A stretch of DNA of 64,000 nt from Blautia hydrogenotrophica DSM 10507 (GCF_034356035.1 NZ_CP136423.1:992001-1056000), one strand, 5' to 3'; shown: positions 1-10,040, counted from the stretch's first letter. Translations and numbers: made by a program. Notes: a model not told the origin generated them from the sequence alone.

Positions 1-2
1 TT

Positions 3-1754
3 ACGCTGACTTCCACGATGTACGACATTGATGTTCCAGGATATAAGAATGGCAGCAATCGTCTGCACTTGTTTGACGTGGACACGGTGGATGAGGGAAT
101 TATCCAGGATGGAATTGATTTTGACAAGACAGATATCAAAAGAAATCTGACCTTGTTCCTATATCCAGACGACAGAGATGAGAATGGTCACCTTCTGAGA
201 ATTTATCAGCAGTACTTCATGGTCAGCAATGCAGCTCAGCTGATTTTAAAGGAGGCCGAGGAGAGAGGCTGTGATCTGTACCGTCTGCATGAACACGTGG
301 CGATTCAGATCAACGATACCCATCCGACGATGGTGATTCCGGAGTTGATTCGTCTGCTGACGCAGAAGAAGGGCTTTAACATGGACACAGCCATTGATGT
401 GGTGAGAAAGACCTGTGCGTATACCAACCATACGATTCTCGCGGAGGCATTGGAGAAATGGCCAGTGTCTTATCTGGAAAAAGTGGTTCCTCAGCTGATG
501 CCGATCATCCGGGAGCTGGATGCAAGGGTGAGAAAAGATTTCCACGATGAGAGAGTCTACATTATCGACCAGTCAGACCGGGTACACATGGCACATATTG
601 ATATTCACTATGGATATGCGGTAAATGGCGTGGCCGCCCTGCACACGGAGATACTGAAACAGTCAGAGCTGAAGCCTTTTTACGATCTCTATCCGGAGAA
701 GTTCAACAACAAGACCAACGGCATTACCTTCCGCCGCTGGCTGATGCACTGTAATCCAAAACTGGCGGAGTATTTAAAAGAACTGGTGGGAGAGACCTAT
801 CTGGAGGATGCTTCTGCTTTGGAAAAACTTTTGGATTATCAAGATGACCAGGAAGTGCTTCAGAATCTGCGGGCAATCAAGAAGGATGCAAAAAAGGAGC
901 TGAAGAGCTATCTGCTTCAGACTCAGGGTGTCGAGATTGATGAAAACTCTGTCTTTGACATTCAGATCAAGCGTCTTCACGAGTACAAGAGACAGCAGAT
1001 GAATGCGCTGTATGCGATTTATAAATATAAAGAGATCAAGAAAGGCAAGCTGCCAAAACGCCCGCTCACGATGATTTTTGGAGCGAAAGCGGCTCCTGCC
1101 TATACCATTGCGAAGGATATCATTCACCTGATTCTCTGTCTGCAGGAATTGGTAGAGAAAGACCCACAGGTGAACAAATACCTGAAAATTGTGATGGTGG
1201 AAAATTATAACGTGACCAAGGCAGAGAAGCTGATACCGGCCTGCGATATCTCAGAGCAGATTTCTCTGGCGTCTAAGGAGGCGTCCGGTACGGGCAATAT
1301 GAAATTCATGCTCAATGGAGCGGTGACACTGGGAACTGAGGATGGCGCCAATGTGGAGATTCATCAGCTGGTGGGAGATGACAATATCTACATTTTTGGT
1401 GAGAAATCAAAGAAGGTCATTGAACTGTACGATACTTCCGGTTATTGTTCTGCGGATATCTATAACAGCGATCCGATGATTGAAGAGCTGGTGGATTTCA
1501 TCATCAGCAAAGAACTAATCCGCATCGGTGATCCGGTGAATTTGGGACGTTTGTACAAAGAGATTGTGAGCAAAGACTGGTTCATGACTCTGCTGGATTT
1601 AAAAGACTATATTCAGAAAAAAGAGCAGGTGCTGGAGGATTACGAAGACGAAAAAGCTTGGGAACAGAAAATGCTGGTGAACATTGCGAAGGCAGGCTTT
1701 TTCTCCTCTGACCGTACGATCGCGGAGTACAACCGTGATATCTGGCATCTGTAG
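3..1754 (+). CDS. glgP: Glycogen/starch phosphorylase, 5'-truncated by window start
   Basis: Releases glucose-1-phosphate from the non-reducing ends of glycogen or maltodextrin, using pyridoxal phosphate; cytosolic. The reading frame is open from base 3, and the first visible Met is internal, so roughly the C-terminal 580 residues are present (full enzymes are about 750-840). The family PLP signature is clear near bases 1275-1340: [14 protein letters not shown] followed by [10 protein letters not shown]. The segment [12 protein letters not shown] is also characteristic. It is the first visible gene of a four-gene glucan operon; the next start lies 21 bases downstream. The identity is safe, and only the N-terminus is unknown. 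Confidence 0.95.
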   Translation, partial: TLTSTMYDIDVPGYKNGSNRLHLFDVDTVDEGIIQDGIDFDKTDIKRNLTLFLYPDDRDENGHLLRIYQQYFMVSNAAQLILKEAEERGCDLYRLHEHVAIQINDTHPTMVIPELIRLLTQKKGFNMDTAIDVVRKTCAYTNHTILAEALEKWPVSYLEKVVPQLMPIIRELDARVRKDFHDERVYIIDQSDRVHMAHIDIHYGYAVNGVAALHTEILKQSELKPFYDLYPEKFNNKTNGITFRRWLMHCNPKLAEYLKELVGETYLEDASALEKLLDYQDDQEVLQNLRAIKKDAKKELKSYLLQTQGVEIDENSVFDIQIKRLHEYKRQQMNALYAIYKYKEIKKGKLPKRPLTMIFGAKAAPAYTIAKDIIHLILCLQELVEKDPQVNKYLKIVMVENYNVTKAEKLIPACDISEQISLASKEASGTGNMKFMLNGAVTLGTEDGANVEIHQLVGDDNIYIFGEKSKKVIELYDTSGYCSADIYNSDPMIEELVDFIISKELIRIGDPVNLGRLYKEIVSKDWFMTLLDLKDYIQKKEQVLEDYEDEKAWEQKMLVNIAKAGFFSSDRTIAEYNRDIWHL

Positions 1755-1775
1755 AAGGACAAAGGAGTTTTTAGC

Positions 1776-3230
1776 ATGAAAGAGACAGGAATACTTATGC
1801 CGTTGTCGTCTCTTCCATCGCGTACAGGAATCGGAGAGCTGGGAGAGAAGACCTGCCGCTGGCTGGAGCTTCTAGGAGACCATGGAGTCGGTATCTGGCA
1901 GCTTCTTCCCATGAACCCGGTGGGCTACGGAAATTCCCCGTATCAGCCCTACTCATCCTGTGCGGGAGATGAGATCTACATCAGTCTGGACAGTCTGTAT
2001 GAGGAAGGATTGTTGGAAGAGCTGCCTCCTTCCTTTAGGGAAAAGGAACGGAAGGTGGACTATGAGGCAGTGCGGGCATTTAAAGAGCCTTATCTGCGGG
2101 AGGCCTATGGGAAGTTTCAGAAGACGGAAGATTACGAGAGCTTTGCCGGACAAGAATGGGTGAAGATGTATGGTGTATTCCGCGCGCTGAAAATGGCAAA
2201 CGGGGGCATCTGCTGGAATGAGTGGCCAAAGGAAGACAGACAGTGGCCTGAGAAAAGAGGCGAGCTGTCAAAGGCTGTGGAAGAAGAGGCGCAGTATCAG
2301 ATATTTTTGCAGTATCTCTTTTACACGCAGTGGATGCGGATTAAGAAGCTTGCCGCGGATAAGGAAATCCAAATTATGGGGGATGTACCCTTTTACGTGG
2401 GAATCGACTCTGTGGATGTCTGGAGCCAGAAAGAGAACTTCCTTCTGGATGAGGATGGCAGGCCGATTTTCATCGCGGGTGTTCCACCGGACTATTTCAG
2501 CGCGACTGGGCAAAGGTGGGGGAATCCTATCTATGACTGGGAACGGCTGAAGGCGGACGGTTATCAGTTCTGGGTGGACCGAATTGGCTACAACAGCAGG
2601 ATGTTTGATATTCTGCGAATCGATCATTTCCGGGCTTTTGATACTTACTGGAAGATTCCGGCTTCCTGTCCGACTGCCATGGAAGGCGAGTGGGTGGAGG
2701 CGCCGGGTTATGAGGTGATCGACACGCTGAAAGAGAAAATTCCAGGCGTGAATCTGGCGGCAGAGGATTTGGGTGAACTGCGTCCCGAGGTCCTGAAGCT
2801 TAGGGATTACTATCACCTGAAGGGGATGAAAATTCTGGTGTTTGCCATCAACTCTGATGGGAAATATGCCTATGACGAGCTGCCGGACAAGGAGAATATG
2901 ATTATTTACACAGGGACCCATGACAACGATACGCTGATGGAGTGGTATCTGGGTTTGAGTACGGCCAGAAGGAGAAAAATCCGCGGCTTCTTAAAACGCC
3001 AGGGATATAAAGACGGTTCCGTCAAAGACCGTCTGTTGGCTTATACTATGGGAAGTAAAGCACAGTACGCGATTGTTCCTATGGGGGATATTTTAGGCCT
3101 TGGCTCACAAGGGCATCTGAACACGCCAGGAACGGTGGGCTCACCCAACTGGGAGTGGCGAATGCCGGATTTTGAGAGGGCTTCACGGGAACTTGTGAAA
3201 TATAAAAATACGATTTTCTGCCGAAAGTAG
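1776..3230 (+). CDS. malQ: 4-alpha-glucanotransferase (amylomaltase)
   Basis: Transfers maltosyl or longer glucan units between maltodextrins, which makes substrate for the phosphorylase next door. It is a GH77 enzyme of 484 residues, the short bacterial amylomaltase form without the N-terminal extension of E. coli MalQ. Expected catalytic residues are visible: nucleophile D283 in RIDHFRAFDTYW, acid/base E330 in LAAEDLG and D383 in GTHDNDT. The start follows AAAGGAG. It sits between phosphorylase and a GH13 enzyme with gaps of 21 and 12 bases, so it is surely cotranscribed. Confidence 0.95.
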   Translation: MKETGILMPLSSLPSRTGIGELGEKTCRWLELLGDHGVGIWQLLPMNPVGYGNSPYQPYSSCAGDEIYISLDSLYEEGLLEELPPSFREKERKVDYEAVRAFKEPYLREAYGKFQKTEDYESFAGQEWVKMYGVFRALKMANGGICWNEWPKEDRQWPEKRGELSKAVEEEAQYQIFLQYLFYTQWMRIKKLAADKEIQIMGDVPFYVGIDSVDVWSQKENFLLDEDGRPIFIAGVPPDYFSATGQRWGNPIYDWERLKADGYQFWVDRIGYNSRMFDILRIDHFRAFDTYWKIPASCPTAMEGEWVEAPGYEVIDTLKEKIPGVNLAAEDLGELRPEVLKLRDYYHLKGMKILVFAINSDGKYAYDELPDKENMIIYTGTHDNDTLMEWYLGLSTARRRKIRGFLKRQGYKDGSVKDRLLAYTMGSKAQYAIVPMGDILGLGSQGHLNTPGTVGSPNWEWRMPDFERASRELVKYKNTIFCRK

Positions 3231-3242
3231 GAGAGAGACAGC

Positions 3243-5000
3243 ATGGAATTTACAGGAGTATATCATAAAACTTCAGAGCAGTTCAGTTATGCTCAAAATG
3301 AAGAAGAACTGGTGGTAAATCTGAAAACGGGCTATGACGTAAGACGGGTCTTCATACACTATGGAGACCCGTTTGAAGCAGGTATCCTGGGCGGAAAGGA
3401 AAAGTGGGTTGGAAAAAGGGAGGAGATCGTCTATAAAAAGAGGCTTCTTCATCAGATCTGGTGGACGACGACTCTAAGACCTGCCTATAAGCGCTGTAAG
3501 TATTACTTTGAGCTGCACACGGATACGGAAGTCTGGTACTATTTTGAGGACGGCTTTCTCACAGAGGAACAGCTGGGACTGGAAGGACGGATGCTTCAGT
3601 GCTTCACGGTGCCGTGGATGAATCCGGCGGATGTAAACCGGACGCCGGACTGGGTGAATGAGACGGTTTGGTATCAGATTTTCCCAGACCGCTTCTGCAA
3701 TGGGAAGCCTGAAGATCAGCAAGAGGGTCTGACTCCCTGGAGGCTGGGGCCTGTCACCAATGAGGAGAGGTTCGGAGGAAATCTGGAAGGGATACGCCAG
3801 AGGCTCGGCTATCTGCAGGATTTAGGCATCACAGGAATCTACCTGAATCCGATTATGGAGGCGGAGTCCAACCATAAGTACGACACCAAGGACTACACAA
3901 AAATTGACCCTGCCTTTGGAGATGAGAGGACCATGAGGCTTCTCGTGAGCGAAGCCCATGAGAGGGGAATCAAAATCATGGTGGACGCCGTGTTTAATCA
4001 CTGTGGAAGGAAATTCGGTCCTTGGTTGGATGTACAGAAAAAAGGCCGGGAATCAGAGTATGCAGACTGGTTCATGGTACAGAACTGGGAGGAGCTGAAA
4101 AAGAGAGCGGATACCAGAGACGGCAGATTCTATTCCTTTGCGTTTGCGGACGGAATGCCGAAGCTGAATACCAACAGTGAACAGGTGATTCGGTATTTCT
4201 GCAAGGTCTGCGAGGATTGGGTGCGCAGCTATGAGATCGACGGAATCCGTTTTGATGTGGGAAACGAGGTCTCCCACCGATTTTTGAAAAGGCTGAGGGA
4301 GCATTTAAAGAGCCTGAAGCCGGATATTTATCTGTTGGGTGAAATCTGGCATGATGCCAGCCAATGGCTTCAGGGAGATGAGTATGACTCGGTGATGAAT
4401 TATCCGCTGATGAGTGGAATCCATGACTTTTTCCTGGATAAATCTCTGGGAAAGGAAGCGTTTGAGTATATGGTGAACCGGTGTTATACCATGTATATGC
4501 AGCAGAACAACAATGTGATGTTCAACCTGCTGGATTCCCATGATACGGAGCGGTTGATGAACCGTTTTAAAGATTTGGATATCTTTTATCAGCAGTTGGC
4601 GGTCTTATTTACGATGCCGGGTAGTCCCTGTATCTATTATGGCACGGAGATTGCTCTAGAAGGGGGACATGACCCCGACTGTAGACGCTGTATGCCGTGG
4701 GAAGAGTTGAAGAATGAGGAGAATCAAAAAAGAATTGAGCTCATGAAGGAACTGATACGCATGAGAAAGACGCATCAATCCTGCCGGAGCCTGTATTTTC
4801 ATTTTCCCAATGAGTATGAGAACAGAAGGTGCGTGGAGTATGTGAAGCTGGATGAGGCAGGCAGAAAGTTGGAAGTGATTTTGAACTGTTCTGAGGAGAA
4901 ACTTGAAATCCATGGAACGGGAGAAGTTCTGTTCTCGAGAAATTATCAGGAGGGCAGGCTGGGGCCAAAGGGAACTCTGGTCCGTAGCTTGGGAATCTGA
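3243..5000 (+). CDS. GH13 neopullulanase/cyclomaltodextrinase-like glycosidase
   Basis: Predicted cytosolic alpha-glucan hydrolase of 585 residues with no signal peptide. Residues 1-120 look like the N-terminal beta domain typical of the GH13_20 group (neopullulanase, maltogenic amylase, cyclomaltodextrinase). The TIM barrel follows, with nucleophile D338 (GIRFDVGNEV), acid/base E367 (LLGEIWHD) and D434 (DSHDTER). It probably trims branched or cyclic maltodextrins so that phosphorylase, glucanotransferase and the next alpha-glucosidase can finish them. Exact substrate within the subfamily cannot be told from sequence. It lies in the middle of the four-gene glucan operon. Confidence 0.88.
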   Translation: MEFTGVYHKTSEQFSYAQNEEELVVNLKTGYDVRRVFIHYGDPFEAGILGGKEKWVGKREEIVYKKRLLHQIWWTTTLRPAYKRCKYYFELHTDTEVWYYFEDGFLTEEQLGLEGRMLQCFTVPWMNPADVNRTPDWVNETVWYQIFPDRFCNGKPEDQQEGLTPWRLGPVTNEERFGGNLEGIRQRLGYLQDLGITGIYLNPIMEAESNHKYDTKDYTKIDPAFGDERTMRLLVSEAHERGIKIMVDAVFNHCGRKFGPWLDVQKKGRESEYADWFMVQNWEELKKRADTRDGRFYSFAFADGMPKLNTNSEQVIRYFCKVCEDWVRSYEIDGIRFDVGNEVSHRFLKRLREHLKSLKPDIYLLGEIWHDASQWLQGDEYDSVMNYPLMSGIHDFFLDKSLGKEAFEYMVNRCYTMYMQQNNNVMFNLLDSHDTERLMNRFKDLDIFYQQLAVLFTMPGSPCIYYGTEIALEGGHDPDCRRCMPWEELKNEENQKRIELMKELIRMRKTHQSCRSLYFHFPNEYENRRCVEYVKLDEAGRKLEVILNCSEEKLEIHGTGEVLFSRNYQEGRLGPKGTLVRSLGI

Positions 5001-5021
5001 ACAACGAGGAGGAAGAATGAG

Positions 5022-6650
5022 ATGACAGAGAAAAAACAGCCATGGTGGAAGACAGCGGTGGTCTATCAGATCTATCCGAAGAGCTTTCAGGACAGCAATG
5101 GGGATGGAATCGGCGATATTCAGGGAATCATAAGCAGGCTGGATTATTTAAGAGAACTGGGAGTGGACGCGCTTTGGATTTCTCCAATGTATTGTTCTCC
5201 TCAGGATGACAATGGCTACGATATCTCGGATTACCGGAATATCGACCCCATGTTTGGGACAATGGAAGATATGGAGGAACTGATTCGAGAGTCCCAAAAA
5301 AGAGACATCCGTATTGTCATGGATTTGGTGCTGAATCACACTTCTGACGAACACATCTGGTTTCAGGAGGCCAAAAAGAGCAAAGACAATCCTTATCATG
5401 ATTATTATGTCTGGAGAGATGGCAAAGAAGGGGAACTGCCAAACGATATGAGGGCAGTTTTTGGAGGACCAGCCTGGGAATGGGTACCGCAGCTAGGGCA
5501 GTACTATTTTCATCAATTTTCCGTAAAACAGCCAGATCTCAACTGGGAAAATCCTAAGGTACGCCGGGAGATCTATGATATGATTCTCTGGTGGATGGAG
5601 AAAGGGATCGGTGGGTTCCGACTGGATGTGATTGATCAGATCGCGAAGGAGCCGGATAAAAAGATCACGAACAATGGTCCGAGACTGCACGATTTCCTGC
5701 GTGAGCTGAGCAAAGAAACCTTCCAAAAGGGAGAGCTTTTGACGGTGGGCGAGGCCTGGGGAGCGAACACCCAGAATGCAAAACTCTACAGCAACCCGGA
5801 TGGCAGTGAGTTTTCCATGGTATTTCAGTTTGAACATATGGTGATGGACCAGCAGGAAGGAAAAGACAAATGGGATTTAGTTCCGTTGCCTTTTGTGAAA
5901 CTGAAAAAGAATTTGGCGAAATGGCAGACACAGCTCTATGGCTGCGGCTGGAATAGTCTGTTCTGGGACAACCATGACCTGCCTAGAATCGTGTCCCGCT
6001 GGGGAGATGATGGAGAATGCAGGGAGATGTCCGCGAAGATGTTGGCCACGGTACTGCATGGTATGCAAGGAACTCCTTATATTTATCAGGGGGAAGAGCT
6101 GGGAATGACCAATGTGCGTTTTGAGGACATCAGTCAATATCGGGATATTGAGATTTTCAATATGTACAAAGAACGTATGCAGCAGGGATATTCTAAGAGT
6201 GAGATCTGGGAGTCCATCTATGCGAAAGGACGGGACAATGCCCGCACGCCTATGCAGTGGAATGGCAGTACTCATGGGGGATTTACCGAGGGGACGCCAT
6301 GGATTGGAGTCAACCCCAATTACAGACAGATCAACGCAAAGGCAGAGAGGGAGAATCCTAATTCCGTGTACCACTATTACCGCAGGCTGATTCAGCTGAG
6401 AAAGGAATATCCAGTCTTTGTGGAAGGAAAATTTGAACTGCTTCTAGAGGAAGACGAGCAGATTTTCGCCTATACGCGGACGAATGAGAGCTGTGAGATG
6501 CTGGTGTGCGCAAATTTCAGCGGTCAAAACGTCAACTGTGAGCTGTTGTCAGAGTGGCGGCAGGCCAAGCAGTTGATACACAATGTGCAGGGCAAGCTGG
6601 GAGAAGAGCTGAAGCCCTACGAGGCAGTGATCTGTATCCGGGAAAAATAG
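5022..6650 (+). CDS. malL: GH13 alpha-glucosidase (oligo-1,6-glucosidase type)
   Basis: Cytosolic exo-glucosidase of 542 residues that releases glucose from isomalto- or malto-oligosaccharides. GH13_31-like motifs are present: nucleophile D202 in GFRLDVIDQ, acid/base E244 in VGEAWG and D319 in DNHDLPR. The residue after the nucleophile is Val (V203). In this subfamily Val at that site goes with alpha-1,6 preference, while Thr goes with alpha-1,4. The start at 5022 is chosen over the out-of-frame ATG at 5017 and follows GAGGAGG. It is the last gene of the operon, and its terminator lies inside the converging LysR gene. Confidence 0.9.
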   Translation: MTEKKQPWWKTAVVYQIYPKSFQDSNGDGIGDIQGIISRLDYLRELGVDALWISPMYCSPQDDNGYDISDYRNIDPMFGTMEDMEELIRESQKRDIRIVMDLVLNHTSDEHIWFQEAKKSKDNPYHDYYVWRDGKEGELPNDMRAVFGGPAWEWVPQLGQYYFHQFSVKQPDLNWENPKVRREIYDMILWWMEKGIGGFRLDVIDQIAKEPDKKITNNGPRLHDFLRELSKETFQKGELLTVGEAWGANTQNAKLYSNPDGSEFSMVFQFEHMVMDQQEGKDKWDLVPLPFVKLKKNLAKWQTQLYGCGWNSLFWDNHDLPRIVSRWGDDGECREMSAKMLATVLHGMQGTPYIYQGEELGMTNVRFEDISQYRDIEIFNMYKERMQQGYSKSEIWESIYAKGRDNARTPMQWNGSTHGGFTEGTPWIGVNPNYRQINAKAERENPNSVYHYYRRLIQLRKEYPVFVEGKFELLLEEDEQIFAYTRTNESCEMLVCANFSGQNVNCELLSEWRQAKQLIHNVQGKLGEELKPYEAVICIREK

Positions 6651-6657
6651 GAAGAGC

Positions 6658-7518
6658 TTAGCGATATTGAAGATACTCTAAAAAACGTTTCACCGCAGGT
6701 GAGGCGTTTTTTTTACTTCGCAGGGCAATTCCTATTTTTCGGTACGCAGGCACATCTAATTCCTTTGCGGCGATTCGGTATGGGACACGCCTCAAAATTA
6801 ATTCGGGTAAAATACTGATGCCGAGACCACTTTCCACCATAGACATGATCGCATAGTCGTCCCAGGTTGTAAAATGTACGTTGGGTGTCAGACCGCAGCG
6901 CTCAAATATTTCGGATATCTCCGCTTTTTCACCTTTCTCCAAGAGCATGAAGGGCTCGCTACAGAGAGCTGTGACGGGGATTTTTTCAAGGCTTTGCAAA
7001 GCATGATTTTCTGGCAGGATGGCGAGCAGTCGGTCCTGTTCCAGAAAAATGGTTTCAAAGTCAGAGCAGGTAGGCAAACGTAAAAATCCACAGTCTACAC
7101 GTCCGTCGGATATCCATTGTTCAATCTCTGTATAGTCCCCAAGCAGTAATTCATAGTCAATGTTGGGATATGCTCTTTGAAATTCCCGGATGATGTTTGG
7201 AAGCCAGTGCGTCGCCACGCTAGAAAATGTGCCGATACGGATAAGTCCTGACTGCAAGCCGTTTAATTCATCTACTTCCATTTGGAGTTTTTCATACTCG
7301 GCACAAATTTTTTGGATATAAGGTAACAGCTTTGTTCCATCACTTGTCAATTTTATGCCAGATTTTCTTCTTTCTAGCAAGACAACCTTCCAGTCTGTCT
7401 CCAAATCATGAATCATGCGGCTGATGCCGGATTGAGAATAGTTTAATATTTCAGCGGCTTTTGTGAAGCTACCATACTCGACGGCCTTGACAAAAGCCAT
7501 GTATTTTTGAATGTTCAT
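6658..7518 (-). CDS. LysR-family transcriptional regulator
   Basis: DNA-binding regulator of 286 residues: an N-terminal winged helix-turn-helix (about 1-60, with SFTKAAEILNYSQSGISR) and a periplasmic-binding-protein-like effector domain (about 90-286). It is divergent from the glutamate 5-kinase gene with about 125 bases between starts. LysR proteins often control the divergent gene, so proB is a candidate target, though the effector is unknown. The last residues are encoded by DNA that also forms the terminator hairpin of the opposing glucan operon. Confidence 0.9.
   Translation of the reverse strand: MNIQKYMAFVKAVEYGSFTKAAEILNYSQSGISRMIHDLETDWKVVLLERRKSGIKLTSDGTKLLPYIQKICAEYEKLQMEVDELNGLQSGLIRIGTFSSVATHWLPNIIREFQRAYPNIDYELLLGDYTEIEQWISDGRVDCGFLRLPTCSDFETIFLEQDRLLAILPENHALQSLEKIPVTALCSEPFMLLEKGEKAEISEIFERCGLTPNVHFTTWDDYAIMSMVESGLGISILPELILRRVPYRIAAKELDVPAYRKIGIALRSKKNASPAVKRFLEYLQYR
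6680..6715 (+). terminator. Intrinsic terminator of the glucan operon
   Basis: A hairpin with arms AAAAAACG..CACC and GGTG..CGTTTTTT is followed by a run of eight T. It ends the malL transcript but lies inside the 3' coding end of the converging LysR gene, whose stop is at 6658. It could act in both directions. Confidence 0.8.
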
Positions 7519-7644
7519 ATCTATGTTGTCACCTGGTATTTACTATCTGATTTTCTCATGTTATATATGAAAAACATTTGATTTTGTTATGGTTAAAGAC
7601 ATGGTAAACTGAAGATATAAAAAAGTCAAGTAGGAGTGTATGAT

Positions 7645-8445
7645 ATGGGACTTTATCAGAATAGGATAGTTGTAAAAGTAGGAACCTCTACGCTTACCAA
7701 TGAAAGGGGAAAAAGTGATCTGCGTTCCTTTGACCGTCTTGCGTGTGTTCTGTCAGATATTCAGAATATGGGGGGTGAGGTGATTTTGGTGTCTTCCGGC
7801 GCGATTGCTATTGGAACAAATAAGCTGAAGATGGGGGAACGTCCTGCCACTATGAGAAAAAAACAGGCGGCGGCTGCCGTGGGACAGTGCGAGATGATGT
7901 TTCTCTATGACAAATTTTTTAGTGATTATGATAAGACCATTGCTCAAATTCTGCTCAATGCAGAGGATGTGGAGCAGGAAGAGAAAAAGGAAAACTTGAC
8001 CAATACCTTTGATACTTTATTGGAAATGGGAGTCATTCCCGTTGTGAATGAAAACGATTCTGTAAGTTACACAGAGATAGAGTCAGAAGACAGGTTGTTT
8101 GGAGATAACGATATGCTTTCAGCGGTAGCGGCAGTTTTGTGCAGGGCAAAGCGCCTAATCATTCTGTCGGATATCAATGGTCTGTATGATGCAGACCCAC
8201 GGTTTTGCCCTCATGCGAGTCTGATAAATAGAATAGAAAAAATAGACGAGACAGTATATACCCTTGCAGGGGGCGCAGGTTCAAAGCGTGGAACAGGTGG
8301 TATGAAAACAAAACTGCGGGCGGCTGAGATGGCCATAGCACAAGGGATAGACACTATTATCACCAACGGTAAAGCGCCGGAAGCGCTGTATGAAATTGTA
8401 AAAGGAAATAGTGTAGGGACTTTGTTTGCAGGAAAAACGGTTTAA
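7645..8445 (+). CDS. proB: Glutamate 5-kinase, short form without PUA domain
   Basis: Phosphorylates glutamate to gamma-glutamyl phosphate, the first step of proline synthesis. Amino-acid-kinase fold motifs are visible: VVKVGTSTLT at the N-terminus, VSSGAIAIG, NENDSV, FGDNDMLSA and GTGGMKTK. I place the start at ATG 7645, because TAGGAG ends 8 bases upstream; the GTG at 7636 overlaps that ribosome site. The protein is 266 residues and stops after the kinase domain, without the C-terminal PUA domain of the 367-residue E. coli enzyme. No proA follows, which is unusual for Firmicutes where proBA are often paired. Confidence 0.93.
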   Translation: MGLYQNRIVVKVGTSTLTNERGKSDLRSFDRLACVLSDIQNMGGEVILVSSGAIAIGTNKLKMGERPATMRKKQAAAAVGQCEMMFLYDKFFSDYDKTIAQILLNAEDVEQEEKKENLTNTFDTLLEMGVIPVVNENDSVSYTEIESEDRLFGDNDMLSAVAAVLCRAKRLIILSDINGLYDADPRFCPHASLINRIEKIDETVYTLAGGAGSKRGTGGMKTKLRAAEMAIAQGIDTIITNGKAPEALYEIVKGNSVGTLFAGKTV

Positions 8446-8472
8446 GACGGGAGAGATTCAGATTGACCGGGG

Positions 8473-8506
8473 CTGTGCTGCTGCGTCGGTGCGCAGTGCA
8501 GCACAG
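8473..8506 (+). terminator. GC-rich hairpin between converging genes
   Basis: Arms CTGTGCTGC and GCAGCACAG form a strong stem between the converging proB and asparaginase genes. There is no U-tract on either side, so termination by this hairpin alone is uncertain. Confidence 0.45.
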
Positions 8507-8520
8507 ATAGAAAATATGAT

Positions 8521-9519
8521 TTAGTAGGGAAGAGTTACCTCTTGTATCAGATTTGTGTGGAAGAGCTGATGGATTTTCTCACGGTCCTTTGTCTGTCCCA
8601 GGCACCACATCAGTTTTGTGACAATTGCTTCCTGGGTCATATCATGGACAGGAATTCCACCACTCTCTAGAACTCTCAGTCCCGTCTCATAGATGCCGAG
8701 ATTGCTACCCTCATAACTGCACTGGCTGCCGACCAGGATAGGAATGCCCGCTTTGCTGGCTTTGCTGATTTCCTCGGTGATGTCATTTTTGACAAAGGGA
8801 ACGCCTCCCAGTCCAAAACCCTCGATATAGATTCCTTCATAGCCTTTTTCCTGGAGAAAGGAAAAGAGATCTGGGCGCATTCCGGGAAAGAGCTTTAGGA
8901 CTGCGATCTTGTCTGAGTAGGCGGTCTGAAGCTGAAATTCTCCGGTAGGCTTAGATAAGCGTGTAGGATAAAGTTGCATTCCCAGAGCATTGACTTCGCC
9001 TACGTAGGGATAGTTGATGCTCTCAAAGGCGTTAAAGCTGACCGTGCGCACTTTGGAGGTACGGCAGCCTAGCATCAGCTTGTGGTCGAAAGCGACATAC
9101 ACCCCGCCAAGTCCACTGGCAGCCATCTGTACGGCGCAGCGGCAGTTGTTAACCGCGTCAGACATGGGAACTCCGATGGGGAGCTGGCTGCCGGTGAGCA
9201 CAACTGGGATGGGAAGATTTTGCAGCATAAAAGAAAGCATTGAGGCGGTGTAGGCCATGGTATCTGTGCCATGGATGATGACGACGCCGTCACAGGAATA
9301 GATAATTTGGCTAATTTTGTCTGCCAGCTGGACCCAGTCTTCCGGAGTGATGTTGGAGCTGTCCAAAGCACAGTAATCTTCTGTGGACAACTCCAAATCT
9401 TCCTCGAACTCTCCTAAAAAGTTTCGAATTTGTGTTCCAGTGAGCTTAGGGGATAGCCCATTCTCCCCTCGCTGGGAAGAGAAGGTACCGCCGGTGTTTA
9501 TCATAACAATTCTTTTCAT
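8521..9519 (-). CDS. ansA: L-asparaginase (type I-like, cytosolic)
   Basis: Hydrolyses asparagine to aspartate and ammonia. It has 332 residues when started at the ATG at 9519, which has AAAGGA six bases upstream; the longer frame back to 9591 has no ribosome site. There is no signal peptide, as expected for the cytosolic type. The catalytic pieces are intact: TGGT with T12 and HGTDT for the second Thr and Asp. It converges with proB. A second asparaginase-family gene lies at 47983, and that one lacks the Asp of HGTDT. Confidence 0.92.
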   Translation of the reverse strand: MKRIVMINTGGTFSSQRGENGLSPKLTGTQIRNFLGEFEEDLELSTEDYCALDSSNITPEDWVQLADKISQIIYSCDGVVIIHGTDTMAYTASMLSFMLQNLPIPVVLTGSQLPIGVPMSDAVNNCRCAVQMAASGLGGVYVAFDHKLMLGCRTSKVRTVSFNAFESINYPYVGEVNALGMQLYPTRLSKPTGEFQLQTAYSDKIAVLKLFPGMRPDLFSFLQEKGYEGIYIEGFGLGGVPFVKNDITEEISKASKAGIPILVGSQCSYEGSNLGIYETGLRVLESGGIPVHDMTQEAIVTKLMWCLGQTKDREKIHQLFHTNLIQEVTLPY

Positions 9520-9689
9520 AGAAATCCTTTCTGAGACTGAAATTTCTTTTTTATTCCATAGTAGTTTATCCAATTTTCGAGAAAAAAGCAATCAGCATTC
9601 GCTTATGGATGGGGATTTTTTGGAGAACCTGTAACTTTTCTTTGGATTTGTATAGTTTTGCGTTAAAAATAAGAAGCAAGGTGAAAAGA

Positions 9690-10040
9690 GGTGGAAGAAA
9701 GTATTGGATTTTCAACTCTTTAGCTTTGAACTATATAAAGGACTATGAGGGATTGATGAAGAACGTTCACGGGTGGCTGACGAAGAGAGGATTCTCTATT
9801 TTCCGGTCGATAGGTACTATTACGAAAGGGAGGGGGAAGCAGGTTTTCTCGGGGAGAGAGTGATAAAATATCATCGGACGTTGACCGCACATCTGAAAGT
9901 TCTGCTGAAAGATAGCCTTGGAATTGAAGACTTTGTGGAGCTAGCCGCAGCCTCTGGAAAATGTGAGAGACCTTCCGGGAATGGAAGATGAGATGAGAAG
10001 GCCGATGATGTTGATTGTGTCAGCGCAAAATAGAGCTTGA
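9690..10040 (+). pseudogene. Frameshifted SAM-dependent methyltransferase remnant
   Basis: Three overlapping reading frames read in sequence like the C-terminal part of a class I methyltransferase. Frame one gives NYIKDYEGLMKNVHGWLTKRG (about 9725-9790). Frame two gives ERILYF then GERVIKYHRTLTAHLK and GIEDFVE (about 9785-9945). Frame three gives PLENVRDLPGMEDEMRRPMM ending at the TGA at 10038-10040 (from 9951). The DLPGMED-RRPMML tail is typical of a group of Clostridial methyltransferases. At least two frameshifts separate the pieces and no 5' half is visible, so this is a decayed gene. The family call is from recalled sequence resemblance, without a search. Confidence 0.6.

Noticed and set aside
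9609..9863. Two small ORFs at 9609 and 9773 as genuine genes
   Set aside because: They overlap in different frames, have no good ribosome sites, and read as successive pieces of one decayed methyltransferase.
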